Shown here piece by piece: positions 50,352 to 59,245 of a stretch of 64,000 bases of DNA. The translations under genes and the position numbers were made by a program. The DNA lies in assembly GCA_007859745.1 (NCBI GenBank), contig SMLU01000001.1, forward strand, positions 1,426,001 to 1,490,000, in the 5' to 3' direction. This DNA comes from Phycisphaerae bacterium RAS1 (GTDB lineage Bacteria > Planctomycetota > Phycisphaerae > UBA1845 > Fen-1342). Numbering within the stretch: the first letter of the stretch is position 1; each line of letters begins with the position of its first letter. Under the pieces are notes generated by a model, which did no database searches, was not told the DNA's origin, and was given only the letters and a program-made list of their open reading frames with translations.

Positions 50352-51287
50352 CTAGCGGCGGCGGCCCAGCAGCAGCGCTCCGCTGGCGGCCAGAAGCAGC
50401 GTGCCGGGTTCGGGGAGGTTGGTCGTGTTCGTTCGGCCGGCGTCCGCGTTGAGCGGTTCGAGCGGCTCGTTGAGCGTGACCGCCGAGAGCTGCACCGGGT
50501 TGGTGGAGATCGTCGCACCGGTGAGACCTTCGAGCGAATTTTGGCCTTCCATCAACCCGGCGACGACCGGGTCCGCGCTCATGGCGTTCTGAATCGCCTC
50601 GTTGATGCGGTCGTTGGCGGAGTTCGGCAGCAGGCCGTCGAGCGCGGCGGTGTCCACGCCGAAGTTGTTGAGCAGTCCCAGCGCCATATCCAGGAAGATG
50701 TTGCCTTCGACGGCGATCGGGCCGACGTCGAAGTTGGTGTCCTGGCGGTCCTCGAGCAGCACGCCGTCGACCGTGACGCGCGAGTTGGTGTTGTTGACGT
50801 TCATGTTCAGCCGGTAGAAGCCGAACTGGTTGATCTCGACGTTGTTGTTCATCGTCAGCACGCCCTGCACTTCGATGTTCTGGGCGCCGGTGCGGCCGCG
50901 GACAAGGTACTGCAGGTTATTGGTGGTGACGCTGCCGTTGCCGATGAAGAAGCCGCGCTTGGTGAAGCTCAGCGTTGAGGCCATCTGGCCCTGGAGCTGC
51001 ATGTCGACCGCGCCCAGGTCGAAGATTTCGGGGCGGCCCTGCGAATCAGGACCAAAGGAGCGGTTGAATTCGAGCTGGTAACCGTTTCCGAGCTGGTCCG
51101 GGATAATGCGCAGCCGGCCGGAACGCTGGCCGTTGACGCGCGTGCCGTCGCCGGTGAGCTGCAACGGCCCGCCGGTCGGCGTGGCGAGCAGGTTGAGGCC
51201 GCGGTAGAGCTCCTGAAACAGACCTGCCGACGCTGTCGACGCAGACATCAGGAGCACGGCAGCGATGGCGAAGGATGAGCGGCGCAT
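50352..51287 (-). CDS. Secreted PEP-CTERM sorted protein of unknown function
   Basis: 311 residues from ATG 51287, preceded by CGAGGTGTTGCA. Signal peptide SFAIAAVLLMSASTASA. The body is rich in Asn, Gly and beta-strand pattern. The C-terminus NLPEPGTLLLAASGALLLGRR is a PEP-CTERM sorting signal (PEP, membrane segment, basic end), processed by an exosortase that is not in the window. The body domain is unrecognised. Confidence 0.85.
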   Translation of the reverse strand: MRRSSFAIAAVLLMSASTASAGLFQELYRGLNLLATPTGGPLQLTGDGTRVNGQRSGRLRIIPDQLGNGYQLEFNRSFGPDSQGRPEIFDLGAVDMQLQGQMASTLSFTKRGFFIGNGSVTTNNLQYLVRGRTGAQNIEVQGVLTMNNNVEINQFGFYRLNMNVNNTNSRVTVDGVLLEDRQDTNFDVGPIAVEGNIFLDMALGLLNNFGVDTAALDGLLPNSANDRINEAIQNAMSADPVVAGLMEGQNSLEGLTGATISTNPVQLSAVTLNEPLEPLNADAGRTNTTNLPEPGTLLLAASGALLLGRRR

Positions 51288-51613
51288 TGCAACACCTCGG
51301 AAGCAGGTCGAACAAACCTGAGACCAGACGCCCATGATACGATACGCACACGGCGACGCCGCTGCAAGCACATCGGCGCTCGCGCCCCAGCCTTTCAATT
51401 TATCGGTAGGCCGGCAACCGCCGGTGAGTTCACGGCGGCGGCCGATGCGGCGCGAAATCTGCGCCCGGCTGCGGCGGCCGGCGACCGGTTCCGTATAATC
51501 TCGCGGCCAGGGGCCTGGTCTTGAGTGAGCCGGCGGCGCCCACTAACTATCGGCCTGTCCTACGTGGCCGTCGCCGGACAACCGGAGCGCAATTCACAGA
51601 CCGAGGTGACGCG

Positions 51614-53830
51614 GTGAGCCGAGCACTGATTCGGGCGCTGATGGTCGCAGCCGTCGCGGCGACGCTCCGCGCCCAGGGTCCGGCGTCGGCGCCCAGCAGT
51701 GCGTTGACCACGGGCGACGAGCAGCGGCTTGCCGATTTGCTGAACGTTGTGGAAGGGCCCAACTCCGCCGAAGCGCGGCGGATCGGAGCGCGCGAGTTGC
51801 TCCGGCTGGGCTGGCCTGCCGGTGTTTCGCGGCTGGCGGGGATTCTCGGATCGGGATCGGGCGCGGCGCGAGTCGCCGTCGCGGGCGCCCTGGCCGACCT
51901 GCCCGAAGCGTTTGACGAACGCTATGTCGAACCGCTGGTGACGATGCTGTCGGACGCGGATGCGGACGTGCGGCAGGCCGGTGCGGGGGCGCTTGCGGTT
52001 TCCCGCTCGCCGCACGTGATCGCGACGCTGCGGCGGGTTCTGGTGGAGCCGGCCGGGCCGCTCGCGGCGCGTCTGGCTGCGACCGAGGCGCTGGGGAGTA
52101 TGACCGATCGGGCCGCGATCGCTGCGCTCGCCGAGGCGCTGTCTGATTCTCAGCGGCCCGTCGCCACGGCCGCTGCGACAGCTATCGAGCAAGCCACCGG
52201 CATGTCCTTCGACGGCGATCCGACGTCGGCCGGCGCGTGGTGGGTGTCGGTGCGCGACCTCGCGGACGCCGAGTGGCAGCGGCAGCAGATCGAGCGATTG
52301 GCGCGGGACGGACTTGTCACGGCGCGAGAGTGCCGGGCGCTTCAGGCACGGCTGGTGCGGGCGCTGGGCGAGACTTACGCCCGCGCCGCGGATGGCGATC
52401 GGCCGGCGATGCTGGATTCATTCCTGGCTGATTCGGTCGGGGCGGTGCGGCGGCTGGGCCTGGAGTTGATTCAGGCAGCCCTGGGCGACGGGAAGCCGCC
52501 GAGCGCGGAGGCGGCGGCCGCGGTGAGGCGCCTTCTGGCTGATTCGGATCCCACGGTGCGCACGGCGGCGATCCGCACGACGGCAAATCTACGTGATGCG
52601 GCCGACGCGCCGCGGTTCGCGGCCATGCTGGCGGCGGAGAAGAACCGCGCGGCGCGCGAGGCGCTGGTGAACGGACTGGGCTATGTCGGCGGGTCGGCGG
52701 AAACCGACGTGCTTCTGCAACTGGCGCAAGTCGCGGATGATCCGTGCTGCGTCGAAGCGGTGGCGTCGCTGGGGCGGCTGGCCGAGCGGGGCGCGCTGAA
52801 TGAAGCGGCGCGCGAACGCGTGGCGGCGATGCTGCTCTCAACATTCCAGCATGACGGCGGCCGTTCGGCGGAGCTGCGGGAGCGGCTGCTCTGGGCCATG
52901 GGGTTGCTGGCTGATCCGCGGTTCGAGTCCATCTTTGTCGCCACCGTCGAGCCGCGGGAGCCGACGGCGATTCGGGTGGCGGCGGTTCGCGGTCTGGCCG
53001 GATTGAAGGACGCGCGGCTCCTGGACGTGCTGGCGACTGTGACGAGCGACAGCGATGCATCGATCCGCCGCGCGGCGATCGACGCCCTGGCCCGCAGCGG
53101 CACGAGCGAGGCGCATTTGGCCGCGCTATGGGGGCGCCTGCCGGCAGCACAGGAGGCGGACGACGCCAATCGCGAGACGGCCTGGCGCGGCGTGCTGCGA
53201 ATCCTCGCCGGCCGCACGGCGCCGGAGATCGAGGATCAGATCGGGCGGCTGCCCGACGGCGCGAAAGAGACACCACAGCGGGCGCTTGACCTGCTGGCGC
53301 TCCTGGAAAAGGCGTACGGGGAAAATCCGTCGCAGCGCGAATTGCTGGCCCGCACCCGGGAGCGCGTCGCCCATATTCGCGCGTCGCTGGGGGAGATTGA
53401 TGCGGCTGTTTCCGCGTTTATCGATGCGCTGTCGGACATGCTCGCGGCGGCGCCAGCCAAGGCGCCGCCAATCGCCATCGAATTGCTTCGATTCTCGGTG
53501 CGGAGCCGCGCGTACAGTGAACGCGTGGCGACGGCGGTCGCGACCGTCAACCCATCGCTCGACGAAGCGGCCGTGTGGAATGCGATTGAGGTTGAGATTG
53601 AGGCTCACCTGTCCGCGGGCGGCGGGGAGCGGCTGATTCCGACGATCGAAGCGCTCCGCGCAGCGCCACCGACACCGCTCAGTCCGGAATCCGCGGCCCG
53701 ACTCAACGGATGGCTGAAGCGTGCAAGAGATTCCGCGCCGCCGGCCACACAACCGGGCGCGGCATCGCAGCCGGCATCATCCCCGGCGGCCGGTCCTGAG
53801 ACGCATACAGCCCCGGACGGCGGGCGTTAG
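51614..53830 (+). CDS. Exported HEAT-repeat protein
   Basis: 738 residues from GTG 51614 with GAGGTGAC upstream. A signal-like hydrophobic segment (ALIRALMVAAVAATLRAQG) comes first. HEAT/PBS-lyase-type helical repeats follow from about 60 to 520 (ADVRQAGAGALAVSR, PTVRTAAIRTTANLRD, ASIRRAAIDALARSG). The C-terminus is a Pro/Ala low-complexity tail. It is a scaffold protein with no visible catalytic motif; partners unknown. Confidence 0.82.
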   Translation: MSRALIRALMVAAVAATLRAQGPASAPSSALTTGDEQRLADLLNVVEGPNSAEARRIGARELLRLGWPAGVSRLAGILGSGSGAARVAVAGALADLPEAFDERYVEPLVTMLSDADADVRQAGAGALAVSRSPHVIATLRRVLVEPAGPLAARLAATEALGSMTDRAAIAALAEALSDSQRPVATAAATAIEQATGMSFDGDPTSAGAWWVSVRDLADAEWQRQQIERLARDGLVTARECRALQARLVRALGETYARAADGDRPAMLDSFLADSVGAVRRLGLELIQAALGDGKPPSAEAAAAVRRLLADSDPTVRTAAIRTTANLRDAADAPRFAAMLAAEKNRAAREALVNGLGYVGGSAETDVLLQLAQVADDPCCVEAVASLGRLAERGALNEAARERVAAMLLSTFQHDGGRSAELRERLLWAMGLLADPRFESIFVATVEPREPTAIRVAAVRGLAGLKDARLLDVLATVTSDSDASIRRAAIDALARSGTSEAHLAALWGRLPAAQEADDANRETAWRGVLRILAGRTAPEIEDQIGRLPDGAKETPQRALDLLALLEKAYGENPSQRELLARTRERVAHIRASLGEIDAAVSAFIDALSDMLAAAPAKAPPIAIELLRFSVRSRAYSERVATAVATVNPSLDEAAVWNAIEVEIEAHLSAGGGERLIPTIEALRAAPPTPLSPESAARLNGWLKRARDSAPPATQPGAASQPASSPAAGPETHTAPDGGR

Positions 53831-53853
53831 GAACTACCTCGTAACCGTGGATT

Positions 53854-53918
53854 CGATCCGAGCCGCGCGCGTCAGCAAGCGGATTTCAAGGCTCCGCTCT
53901 CTCACGGTCGCGGCTCGG
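53854..53918. repeat. Palindromic repeat family F, copy 3, containing the cpxA stop
   Basis: Arms GATCCGAGCCGCGCGCGTCA and TCACGGTCGCGGCTCGG. Its right arm encodes on the minus strand the last residues of the kinase (AEPRP) and its TGA stop (53902-53904). It lies between the convergent HEAT and kinase genes. Confidence 0.87.
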
Positions 53919-55524
53919 CGAACGCTCCGGTCGGGATTCGCACCTCTACGGCCAACCCGCCTCCCGCGGCGTTTTCTGCCGACACGCTTCCGCCGTGCGA
54001 CTGCACAATGCGCTGCGTGATGGCCAGTCCCAACCCGACGCCGCCGCTGTCGCGGTCGCGGCCCTCGCTGACGCGATAGAAGGGGCGGAAGAGTTCCGCC
54101 ACGGCCTGCGCCGGCACGCCCGGTCCGCGGTCACGGACGCGGATGACGGCGCTGCCGCTCGCGGGATCGGTCGCCAGGGTCACCTCGACGGCCGAATTCT
54201 CCGCGGTGTAGCGCACCGCGTTGCGCACGATGTTCTCAATCGCGCTGTGCAGCAGGCCGGGGTCCGCCTGCACGCTGCAGGGCGAGTCGATCGTGAGCGT
54301 CACCTGTTTGCCCACGCTGCGGGCCTCGAAATCAGCGTCCTCAACGATGGCGCGGAGCAGTTCGGCCAGATCGATATCGCTTGTCTGGACGTTCATCGCG
54401 CCGTTGTCCCAGCGGGCCAGCGTCAGCACGTCGCCGATCAGCCGGTTAAGCGCATCGGACTCGCGCTCGATGCGGTCGAGGGCGTGGGCCGCGGCGCCCG
54501 TTCCCTGCTTGCGCGCGATTCCCAGGGCGACGTTCAGGCGCGCGAGCGGCGATCGCAACTCGTGCGACATGTCTCGCAGCAGCCGGCCCTGGGCGTCCAT
54601 TTCGCGTTGCAGCCGGGCCGCCATCTGGTCGAAATCGCGAGCCAGCGCGCCGATCTCGTCGCTGCGCCGGCCGATGTCAGCCGCGACGCGGACGGACAGA
54701 TCGCCGCCGGCCAGTTGCCGCACCGCCGCCTGAAGCTCGCGCACCGGCCGGCTCAGCGAGCGCGCCAGCAGGTAGCAGACGGCGCCGGACGCCGCCACCG
54801 CGAGCAGCACGACCGCGCCGACGGACGGCTGAACGAGTACGTCTCCCAGCGGCGGGATGACGGGCGGCCCGCCGATCCCCGGCGGCAGGTCAGGGCGCAG
54901 GCCGAGCGGCGGCGGATCGAGCGGACCACCGGGTGGACCGTCGCGCGGGCCTCCGCGAGGCGGGCGCGGACCTCCGGGCGGCCCACCGGGACCGCCGCGC
55001 GGTCCACCGCGCGGCGGGGGACGCAAGGGCGGCGTCTGCCCTTCCGCCACGGTGCGCAACAGCACGAGCGGTTTTCCGTCGCGCGTCGGCAACTTCGCGC
55101 CGATGAGCGTCGGCTCGCCGCTGCGCTGCACGATTTCCGCCCGGCCCGATTCGCGGATGTGCTCGACGAACGCGGCGGCGGCGGCGGGCGGGGTGTCGCC
55201 GCACAGGTCCTTGCCGTCGGCGTCGATGATGTACGAATGCGCCGCGAGCGCCACGTCCCAGCGCAGCAGGAAATCGCAGACGGCATCCGCGCCGCCACGC
55301 TCGAGGACGTCCGCCGCCCGTTCGGAGTGGATGACGGCTGCGTCGTGGGCGACGACGCGCCAGCGAGCCATCTCGATGCTTGAGCGCGAGATGAGCAGCG
55401 CCGCGGACGCCACGGCCACCCCGACAACGGCGATCGACGCGATCCAGTACCACGCGAAAATGCGCGTGAACAGACCGCGCGTCACGCGCGTCGGGCCGGG
55501 GGCGGGCGGCGTTGCGCTCGTCAT
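53902..55524 (-). CDS. CpxA-like sensor histidine kinase
   Basis: 540 residues. A membrane helix near 20-45 is followed by a periplasmic segment (about 46-230) ending in a Gly/Pro/Arg-rich tract. Then come a second membrane helix (about 231-253), a HAMP domain (RSLSRPVRELQAAVRQLAGG) and HisKA with DMSHELRSPLARLNVALGIA. The ATPase domain has SAIENIVRNAVRYT, VRDRGPGVP and GGVGLGLAI. All kinase motifs are intact. It overlaps the regulator gene by 4 bases. The end of the frame lies in repeat F copy 3. Confidence 0.9.
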   Translation of the reverse strand: MTSATPPAPGPTRVTRGLFTRIFAWYWIASIAVVGVAVASAALLISRSSIEMARWRVVAHDAAVIHSERAADVLERGGADAVCDFLLRWDVALAAHSYIIDADGKDLCGDTPPAAAAAFVEHIRESGRAEIVQRSGEPTLIGAKLPTRDGKPLVLLRTVAEGQTPPLRPPPRGGPRGGPGGPPGGPRPPRGGPRDGPPGGPLDPPPLGLRPDLPPGIGGPPVIPPLGDVLVQPSVGAVVLLAVAASGAVCYLLARSLSRPVRELQAAVRQLAGGDLSVRVAADIGRRSDEIGALARDFDQMAARLQREMDAQGRLLRDMSHELRSPLARLNVALGIARKQGTGAAAHALDRIERESDALNRLIGDVLTLARWDNGAMNVQTSDIDLAELLRAIVEDADFEARSVGKQVTLTIDSPCSVQADPGLLHSAIENIVRNAVRYTAENSAVEVTLATDPASGSAVIRVRDRGPGVPAQAVAELFRPFYRVSEGRDRDSGGVGLGLAITQRIVQSHGGSVSAENAAGGGLAVEVRIPTGAFAEPRP

Positions 55525-56246
55525 GCCGCACCGCCGCTGACGGCGTAGACATATCCCACGCCGCGCAGCGTGCGGATGCGCTCCAGATCGCCGATCTTGT
55601 GCCCGAGTTTCTTGCGCAGATTGCTGATGTGCATGTCGAGGCTGCGGTCGAACGGTTCGCCGCGGCGGCCGAGCACCGAGCGGAACAGGTCTTCGCGATT
55701 CACGACGCGCCCGGCGGCTTTCAACAGCTCTTCGAGCAGTGAAAACTCGACGCCGGTCAGCTCCACCGGCTCGCCCCCGCGGCGGACGGTGCGCGCGGCC
55801 GGGTCGAGCTCGAGGTCCCCGACGACCACTCGGGCGGCGGCCGGCGCGGGGCGCTTCACGCTGCGGCGGAGAATGGCGTGGATGCGGGCGACCAGCTCGC
55901 GCGAGTTGAAGGGCTTGGGCAGGTAGTCGTCGGCGCCCAGTTCGAGGCCGACGATGCGGTCCACGTCTTCGCCGCGCGCCGTGAGCATCAGGACGGGCAC
56001 TTGCGAGTGCGAGCGGATTTCCTTGAGCAACTGGAAGCCGTTGGTTCGCGGCAACATGACATCCAGCAACACCATGGCGAAGCGGCCGGAGACGGCCTGC
56101 CCGACGGCCTGCTGCGGCTGGCAGGTGGACGTCAGCTCGAAGCCTTCAGAGGCCAGGTAATCGGCCAGCAGTGCGCAGAGTTCGAGATCGTCATCGATCA
56201 GGAGCAGCCGGGTCGCCTCGGCGGGGTTTTGCGAAGAAAGGGCCAT
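55521..56246 (-). CDS. OmpR-family response regulator (CpxR-like)
   Basis: 241 residues. Receiver domain with LLLIDDDLELC, phospho-Asp in MVLLDVMLPRTNGFQ and Lys in DYLPKPFNSREL. Winged-helix output domain ending RSLDMHISNLRKKLG and RGVGYVYA. Divergent from the CpxP-like gene, with 229 bases between them, as in Cpx loci. Confidence 0.92.
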   Translation of the reverse strand: MALSSQNPAEATRLLLIDDDLELCALLADYLASEGFELTSTCQPQQAVGQAVSGRFAMVLLDVMLPRTNGFQLLKEIRSHSQVPVLMLTARGEDVDRIVGLELGADDYLPKPFNSRELVARIHAILRRSVKRPAPAAARVVVGDLELDPAARTVRRGGEPVELTGVEFSLLEELLKAAGRVVNREDLFRSVLGRRGEPFDRSLDMHISNLRKKLGHKIGDLERIRTLRGVGYVYAVSGGAA

Positions 56247-56475
56247 GAGGCGCCGAAACTGTTGCAGGTCCGCGTCTTGGGTTTAATCGGCATTCTAGCC
56301 GCGGGCGGCGGGTCGCGTCGCGCCCAGCCGCGCAAAGAAACGTCAAGCGGGGCTTTGCGCAGGATTGCGCGGCTGCCACGGTCCGTTGACTCGTTTTCGC
56401 AGATACTCCAGTAGAGATGAATGCGGTCGGCGCCGCGGCTTCGAGGCTCGCGGCACGGCCGCGAGGAGATCGATC

Positions 56476-57327
56476 ATGACGACCTACACAATGAGACGAC
56501 TTGTGCCGGCGGCGACGATCGCGCTGGCGGCGCTGGCGGTCTTTCCCGCGATCAGTGCGCTTGCCGCGCCCGCCGATCCGCCGGCTGCGCGTACGGCGGG
56601 AGACCGCCCGGTTCGGCAGCGCGTTCACGCGCAGGACCGGCAGGGCCTGGACGATCCGGCCGATGCGCCGCGTGGACCGCGCTTCGGGCCGGCATTTCGT
56701 GGACCGCGGCCCGGCCCGACGGCGCTGATGCTGGCGCAGCGGCTGGGGCTGAGCGTCGAGCAGCGGCAGCAGGCACGCGCGATTCAGAAAGCGGCCCGCA
56801 ACGACATTCGGGCGCTGCACGATGCGGCGATGGACGAAATTGAAACAGTGCTGACGCTGGATCAGCTCGACTCGCTGCCGGACTTCGGTCCGCCGGGTCC
56901 GCCGCCGGGAATGCCTCCGCGTGGACCTGGGATGGGTGGACGATTCGGACGAGGTCCGCGGCCCGAGAGTCCGCCGCCGTCGGATGAATCGGCCGAGGCG
57001 CGGCCATCCGGTCCGCCGCCCGGCGCCCCGCGTCCGGATGGTCCGTTCCCGCCAGGGCCGCCACCGCCGCCGGTTCTCGTCGCGGCGGAGCAACTCGAGG
57101 GCGATCTGGCGCTGAGCGACGAGCAGAAGGCGCGGCTGGAGCAGGTCGCGACGGACTTGCGCGACGCGGTTCACGCGCGGCACATGCAGGCGCGAGACGC
57201 GTTTCGAGCGCTACTCACCGCGGAGCAGGCGGCGGAACTGGATCAGATTGAAGCCGAGCATCCGCGGCCCGGCCCTGGGCCGCGCGGCGGGAAGACCGGC
57301 GTCGGCGCGGGCCCCGCGCAGAAGTAA
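56476..57327 (+). CDS. CpxP/Spy-like periplasmic protein
   Basis: 283 residues from ATG 56476 with a GAGGAGA site. Signal peptide (LVPAATIALAALAVFPAISA, cleavage near ALAAP). Several L-(T/S)-x-x-Q type motifs of the Spy/CpxP/ZraP group (LGLSVEQRQQ, LTLDQLDS, LALSDEQKARLEQ, LLTAEQAAEL). The central region is Pro/Gly-rich. It is likely a stress-induced chaperone or negative regulator of the divergent kinase. No extended regulator box could be identified in the intergenic region. Confidence 0.8.
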   Translation: MTTYTMRRLVPAATIALAALAVFPAISALAAPADPPAARTAGDRPVRQRVHAQDRQGLDDPADAPRGPRFGPAFRGPRPGPTALMLAQRLGLSVEQRQQARAIQKAARNDIRALHDAAMDEIETVLTLDQLDSLPDFGPPGPPPGMPPRGPGMGGRFGRGPRPESPPPSDESAEARPSGPPPGAPRPDGPFPPGPPPPPVLVAAEQLEGDLALSDEQKARLEQVATDLRDAVHARHMQARDAFRALLTAEQAAELDQIEAEHPRPGPGPRGGKTGVGAGPAQK

Positions 57328-57360
57328 GTAGACCGCGGCGCGCGATTCCACGCCACCATC

Positions 57361-57420
57361 AGAACGCGAAGCGCAAGCGAGCGCACGTGGCCGTGGGCGC
57401 TCGCTTGCGCTTCGCGTCCT
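57361..57420. repeat. Long hairpin repeat downstream of the CpxP-like gene
   Basis: Arms AGAACGCGAAGCGCAAGCGA plus GCGC (57361-57384) and their complement at 57397-57420, 23 of 24 bases paired with a 12-base loop. No T-run follows. It may still block transcription between genes. Confidence 0.85.
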
Positions 57421-57462
57421 GAAATCACCCATGGACGTGTGAGAATCGCCCGCGGGGAGGGG

Positions 57463-57479
57463 AGGCGCCCGTCCCACCC
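57463..57479. repeat. Remnant of repeat family A
   Basis: GAGGCGCCCGTCCCACC matches one arm of the family A core; the partner arm is absent. Confidence 0.45.
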
Positions 57480-57517
57480 GCTTGACCGCGGGGACCGGCG
57501 GTCGCGAGACTGCCCGC

Positions 57518-59098
57518 ATGCGCGCGGCGGTGATCGGGTTGCTGGTCGCGGCGACGGCGGTTGCCGGGCTCGCGTTTGCCTGGCCGCTGGTCGTGGCTGC
57601 GAGCGAGTTGTGGGCGTGTGACGACTGGTCGATCGCTGTCCCGGGGTTGCGCGGCTGGGGGCTCCTGGCACGGGGCGTCGTCGTGTCCATCGCCGCGTGC
57701 GGCGTCGCGCTCTTTCTGGGAACGATGCTGGCGGCGGGGCTGGTGTGGGGCGTTGAAGGGCGCGTGGCACGGCTAGTCGGCCTGGTCAGCCTGCTGGTGC
57801 TGCTTACGCCGCCGTATTTGTATGCATATGCGTGGAGCCTGCCGCTGCTTCCGGAGGGGATCGCGGTAGCTCCGGTCAACATGCGGTTCCCGCGCTGGTT
57901 GACGTGCGAACTGCGGGCGGTCTGGTGCCTGGGGACGTGGTGCGCGCCGATCGCGGCCGGGCTGATGGCCAGCGGATGGCGGCGGGCCGGTTTTCCGGCA
58001 TATCGAATGGCGCTGTTGGATGGCTCTGTGTGGCGCGCGGCGCTCGCGGGTTTGAAGCCGACGCGGCCGTGGGTGGTTCTGGCGGCGCTTGTGATCCTGC
58101 TGGTGTCGCTGGTCGAATTCTCGGTCTGCCACTTGTGCCAGGTGTTGACGTGGAACACGGAAGTTCTGGTGCAAACGCAGGCGCTGGAGCGCGCCGGCCG
58201 GAGCCTGCTGCTGGCCTGGCCGCTGGTCGCGATTTCATTGGGGCTCCTCGTGGCGCTCGTGGCTCGGCGGGCGATGATCGCAGAGTGGCTGGCCGACATC
58301 GCCGCCGCTCCGGCGATCGAGGGACTGGGCGACAAGCGCGTGGCGCGGTGTGCGGCGGATGGCGTGGCGCTCTGCGCGGGGGTTGTGCTGCTGCTTCCGA
58401 TCGTGATTTTCGTCGCGTCGATGCGCGACTGGACTGCGATGGGGCGCCTTTGGCGTGTGTACCCAACCGAGTGGCCCGGAAGCCTGCTTAGCGCCGGCGG
58501 CGCCACGCTGGCCAGCGGTGTGCTGGGATTGGCGACGGCATGGCTGGCGTCGATCTCGCGCGGAGGGCGAACCGCGGCGAACGCGGCCGTGACGGCGGCA
58601 ATCGCGATCGCGCTCGTCGGCGCCGCGCTGCCGCCGGCCGTGACGGGCGATCTCTTCGCGGCGGCGTACGCGCGGCTGCCGCTGATTCGCGATCAGTTCT
58701 GGATTATCTGCCTGGTTGAGACCGCGCGTTTCGCGTTCATCCCGATGATCGCTGGGGCGCTGACGGCGCGCGTGTCGGCCGCCGCGTTGCGCGAGGCCGC
58801 CGCCGTGGACGGCGCCGGACCGCCGGCGGCGTTCGCGCGGGTCGTGCTCCCGGAGGTCTGGCCGACGCTGGCGGCGGCGCTGGCGGTCGTCGGGGCGCTT
58901 TCGCTGACAGAGGTCGCCGCCTCTCAGCTTGTTGCGCCGCCGGGCTGCGGCAACCTGGCGCGGACGCTGCTGAACGCAATTCACTTTGGCCGCAACGATG
59001 ACGTCATCGCATTGGCGCTCACCGTGGTGTTGTTCTTAATTCCGCTGGCGTGGGTGGCGGGACGCACGTGGCGGCAAGGTGACAAGGCAACAAGGTGA
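57518..59098 (+). CDS. ABC transporter permease, two-lobed, FbpB/ThiP-like
   Basis: 526 residues from ATG 57518. About twelve membrane segments in two BPD-type permease halves. The second-half EAA loop is REAAAVDGAGPPAAFARVVL. Fused permeases of this kind serve iron(III), thiamine or similar uptake systems. No ATPase or binding protein is next to it, so the substrate is open. The last residues (GDKATR) lie in a short CAAGGTGACAAGG repeat. Confidence 0.82.
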   Translation: MRAAVIGLLVAATAVAGLAFAWPLVVAASELWACDDWSIAVPGLRGWGLLARGVVVSIAACGVALFLGTMLAAGLVWGVEGRVARLVGLVSLLVLLTPPYLYAYAWSLPLLPEGIAVAPVNMRFPRWLTCELRAVWCLGTWCAPIAAGLMASGWRRAGFPAYRMALLDGSVWRAALAGLKPTRPWVVLAALVILLVSLVEFSVCHLCQVLTWNTEVLVQTQALERAGRSLLLAWPLVAISLGLLVALVARRAMIAEWLADIAAAPAIEGLGDKRVARCAADGVALCAGVVLLLPIVIFVASMRDWTAMGRLWRVYPTEWPGSLLSAGGATLASGVLGLATAWLASISRGGRTAANAAVTAAIAIALVGAALPPAVTGDLFAAAYARLPLIRDQFWIICLVETARFAFIPMIAGALTARVSAAALREAAAVDGAGPPAAFARVVLPEVWPTLAAALAVVGALSLTEVAASQLVAPPGCGNLARTLLNAIHFGRNDDVIALALTVVLFLIPLAWVAGRTWRQGDKATR

Positions 59099-59104
59099 CA
59101 AAGG
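59070..59104. repeat. Short tandem repeat at the permease stop
   Basis: GGCAAGGTGACAAGGCAACAAGGTGACAAAGG contains AAGGTGACAA twice; the permease stop lies in the second unit. Confidence 0.55.
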
Positions 59105-59112
59105 GATCGAGG

Positions 59113-59197
59113 GTAGCGTCGGCCCTCTGTGGCCGACGGTTCTGTTCGGCGGAGTTTTCATACGTCGTCGGCCACAGAGGGTCGACGCTACGGTTTT
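59113..59197 (+). terminator. Long inverted repeat with T-run, probable terminator
   Basis: Arms GTAGCGTCGGCCCTCTGTGG (59113-59138) and complement (59166-59191), 26 bases each, followed by a GG and six T. It lies between the permease and tsaB. Confidence 0.65.
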
Positions 59198-59245
59198 TTC
59201 AACGGGCTGCTATCCGCGCCGCGCGTGCGCCTCTAAATTGAGCGC

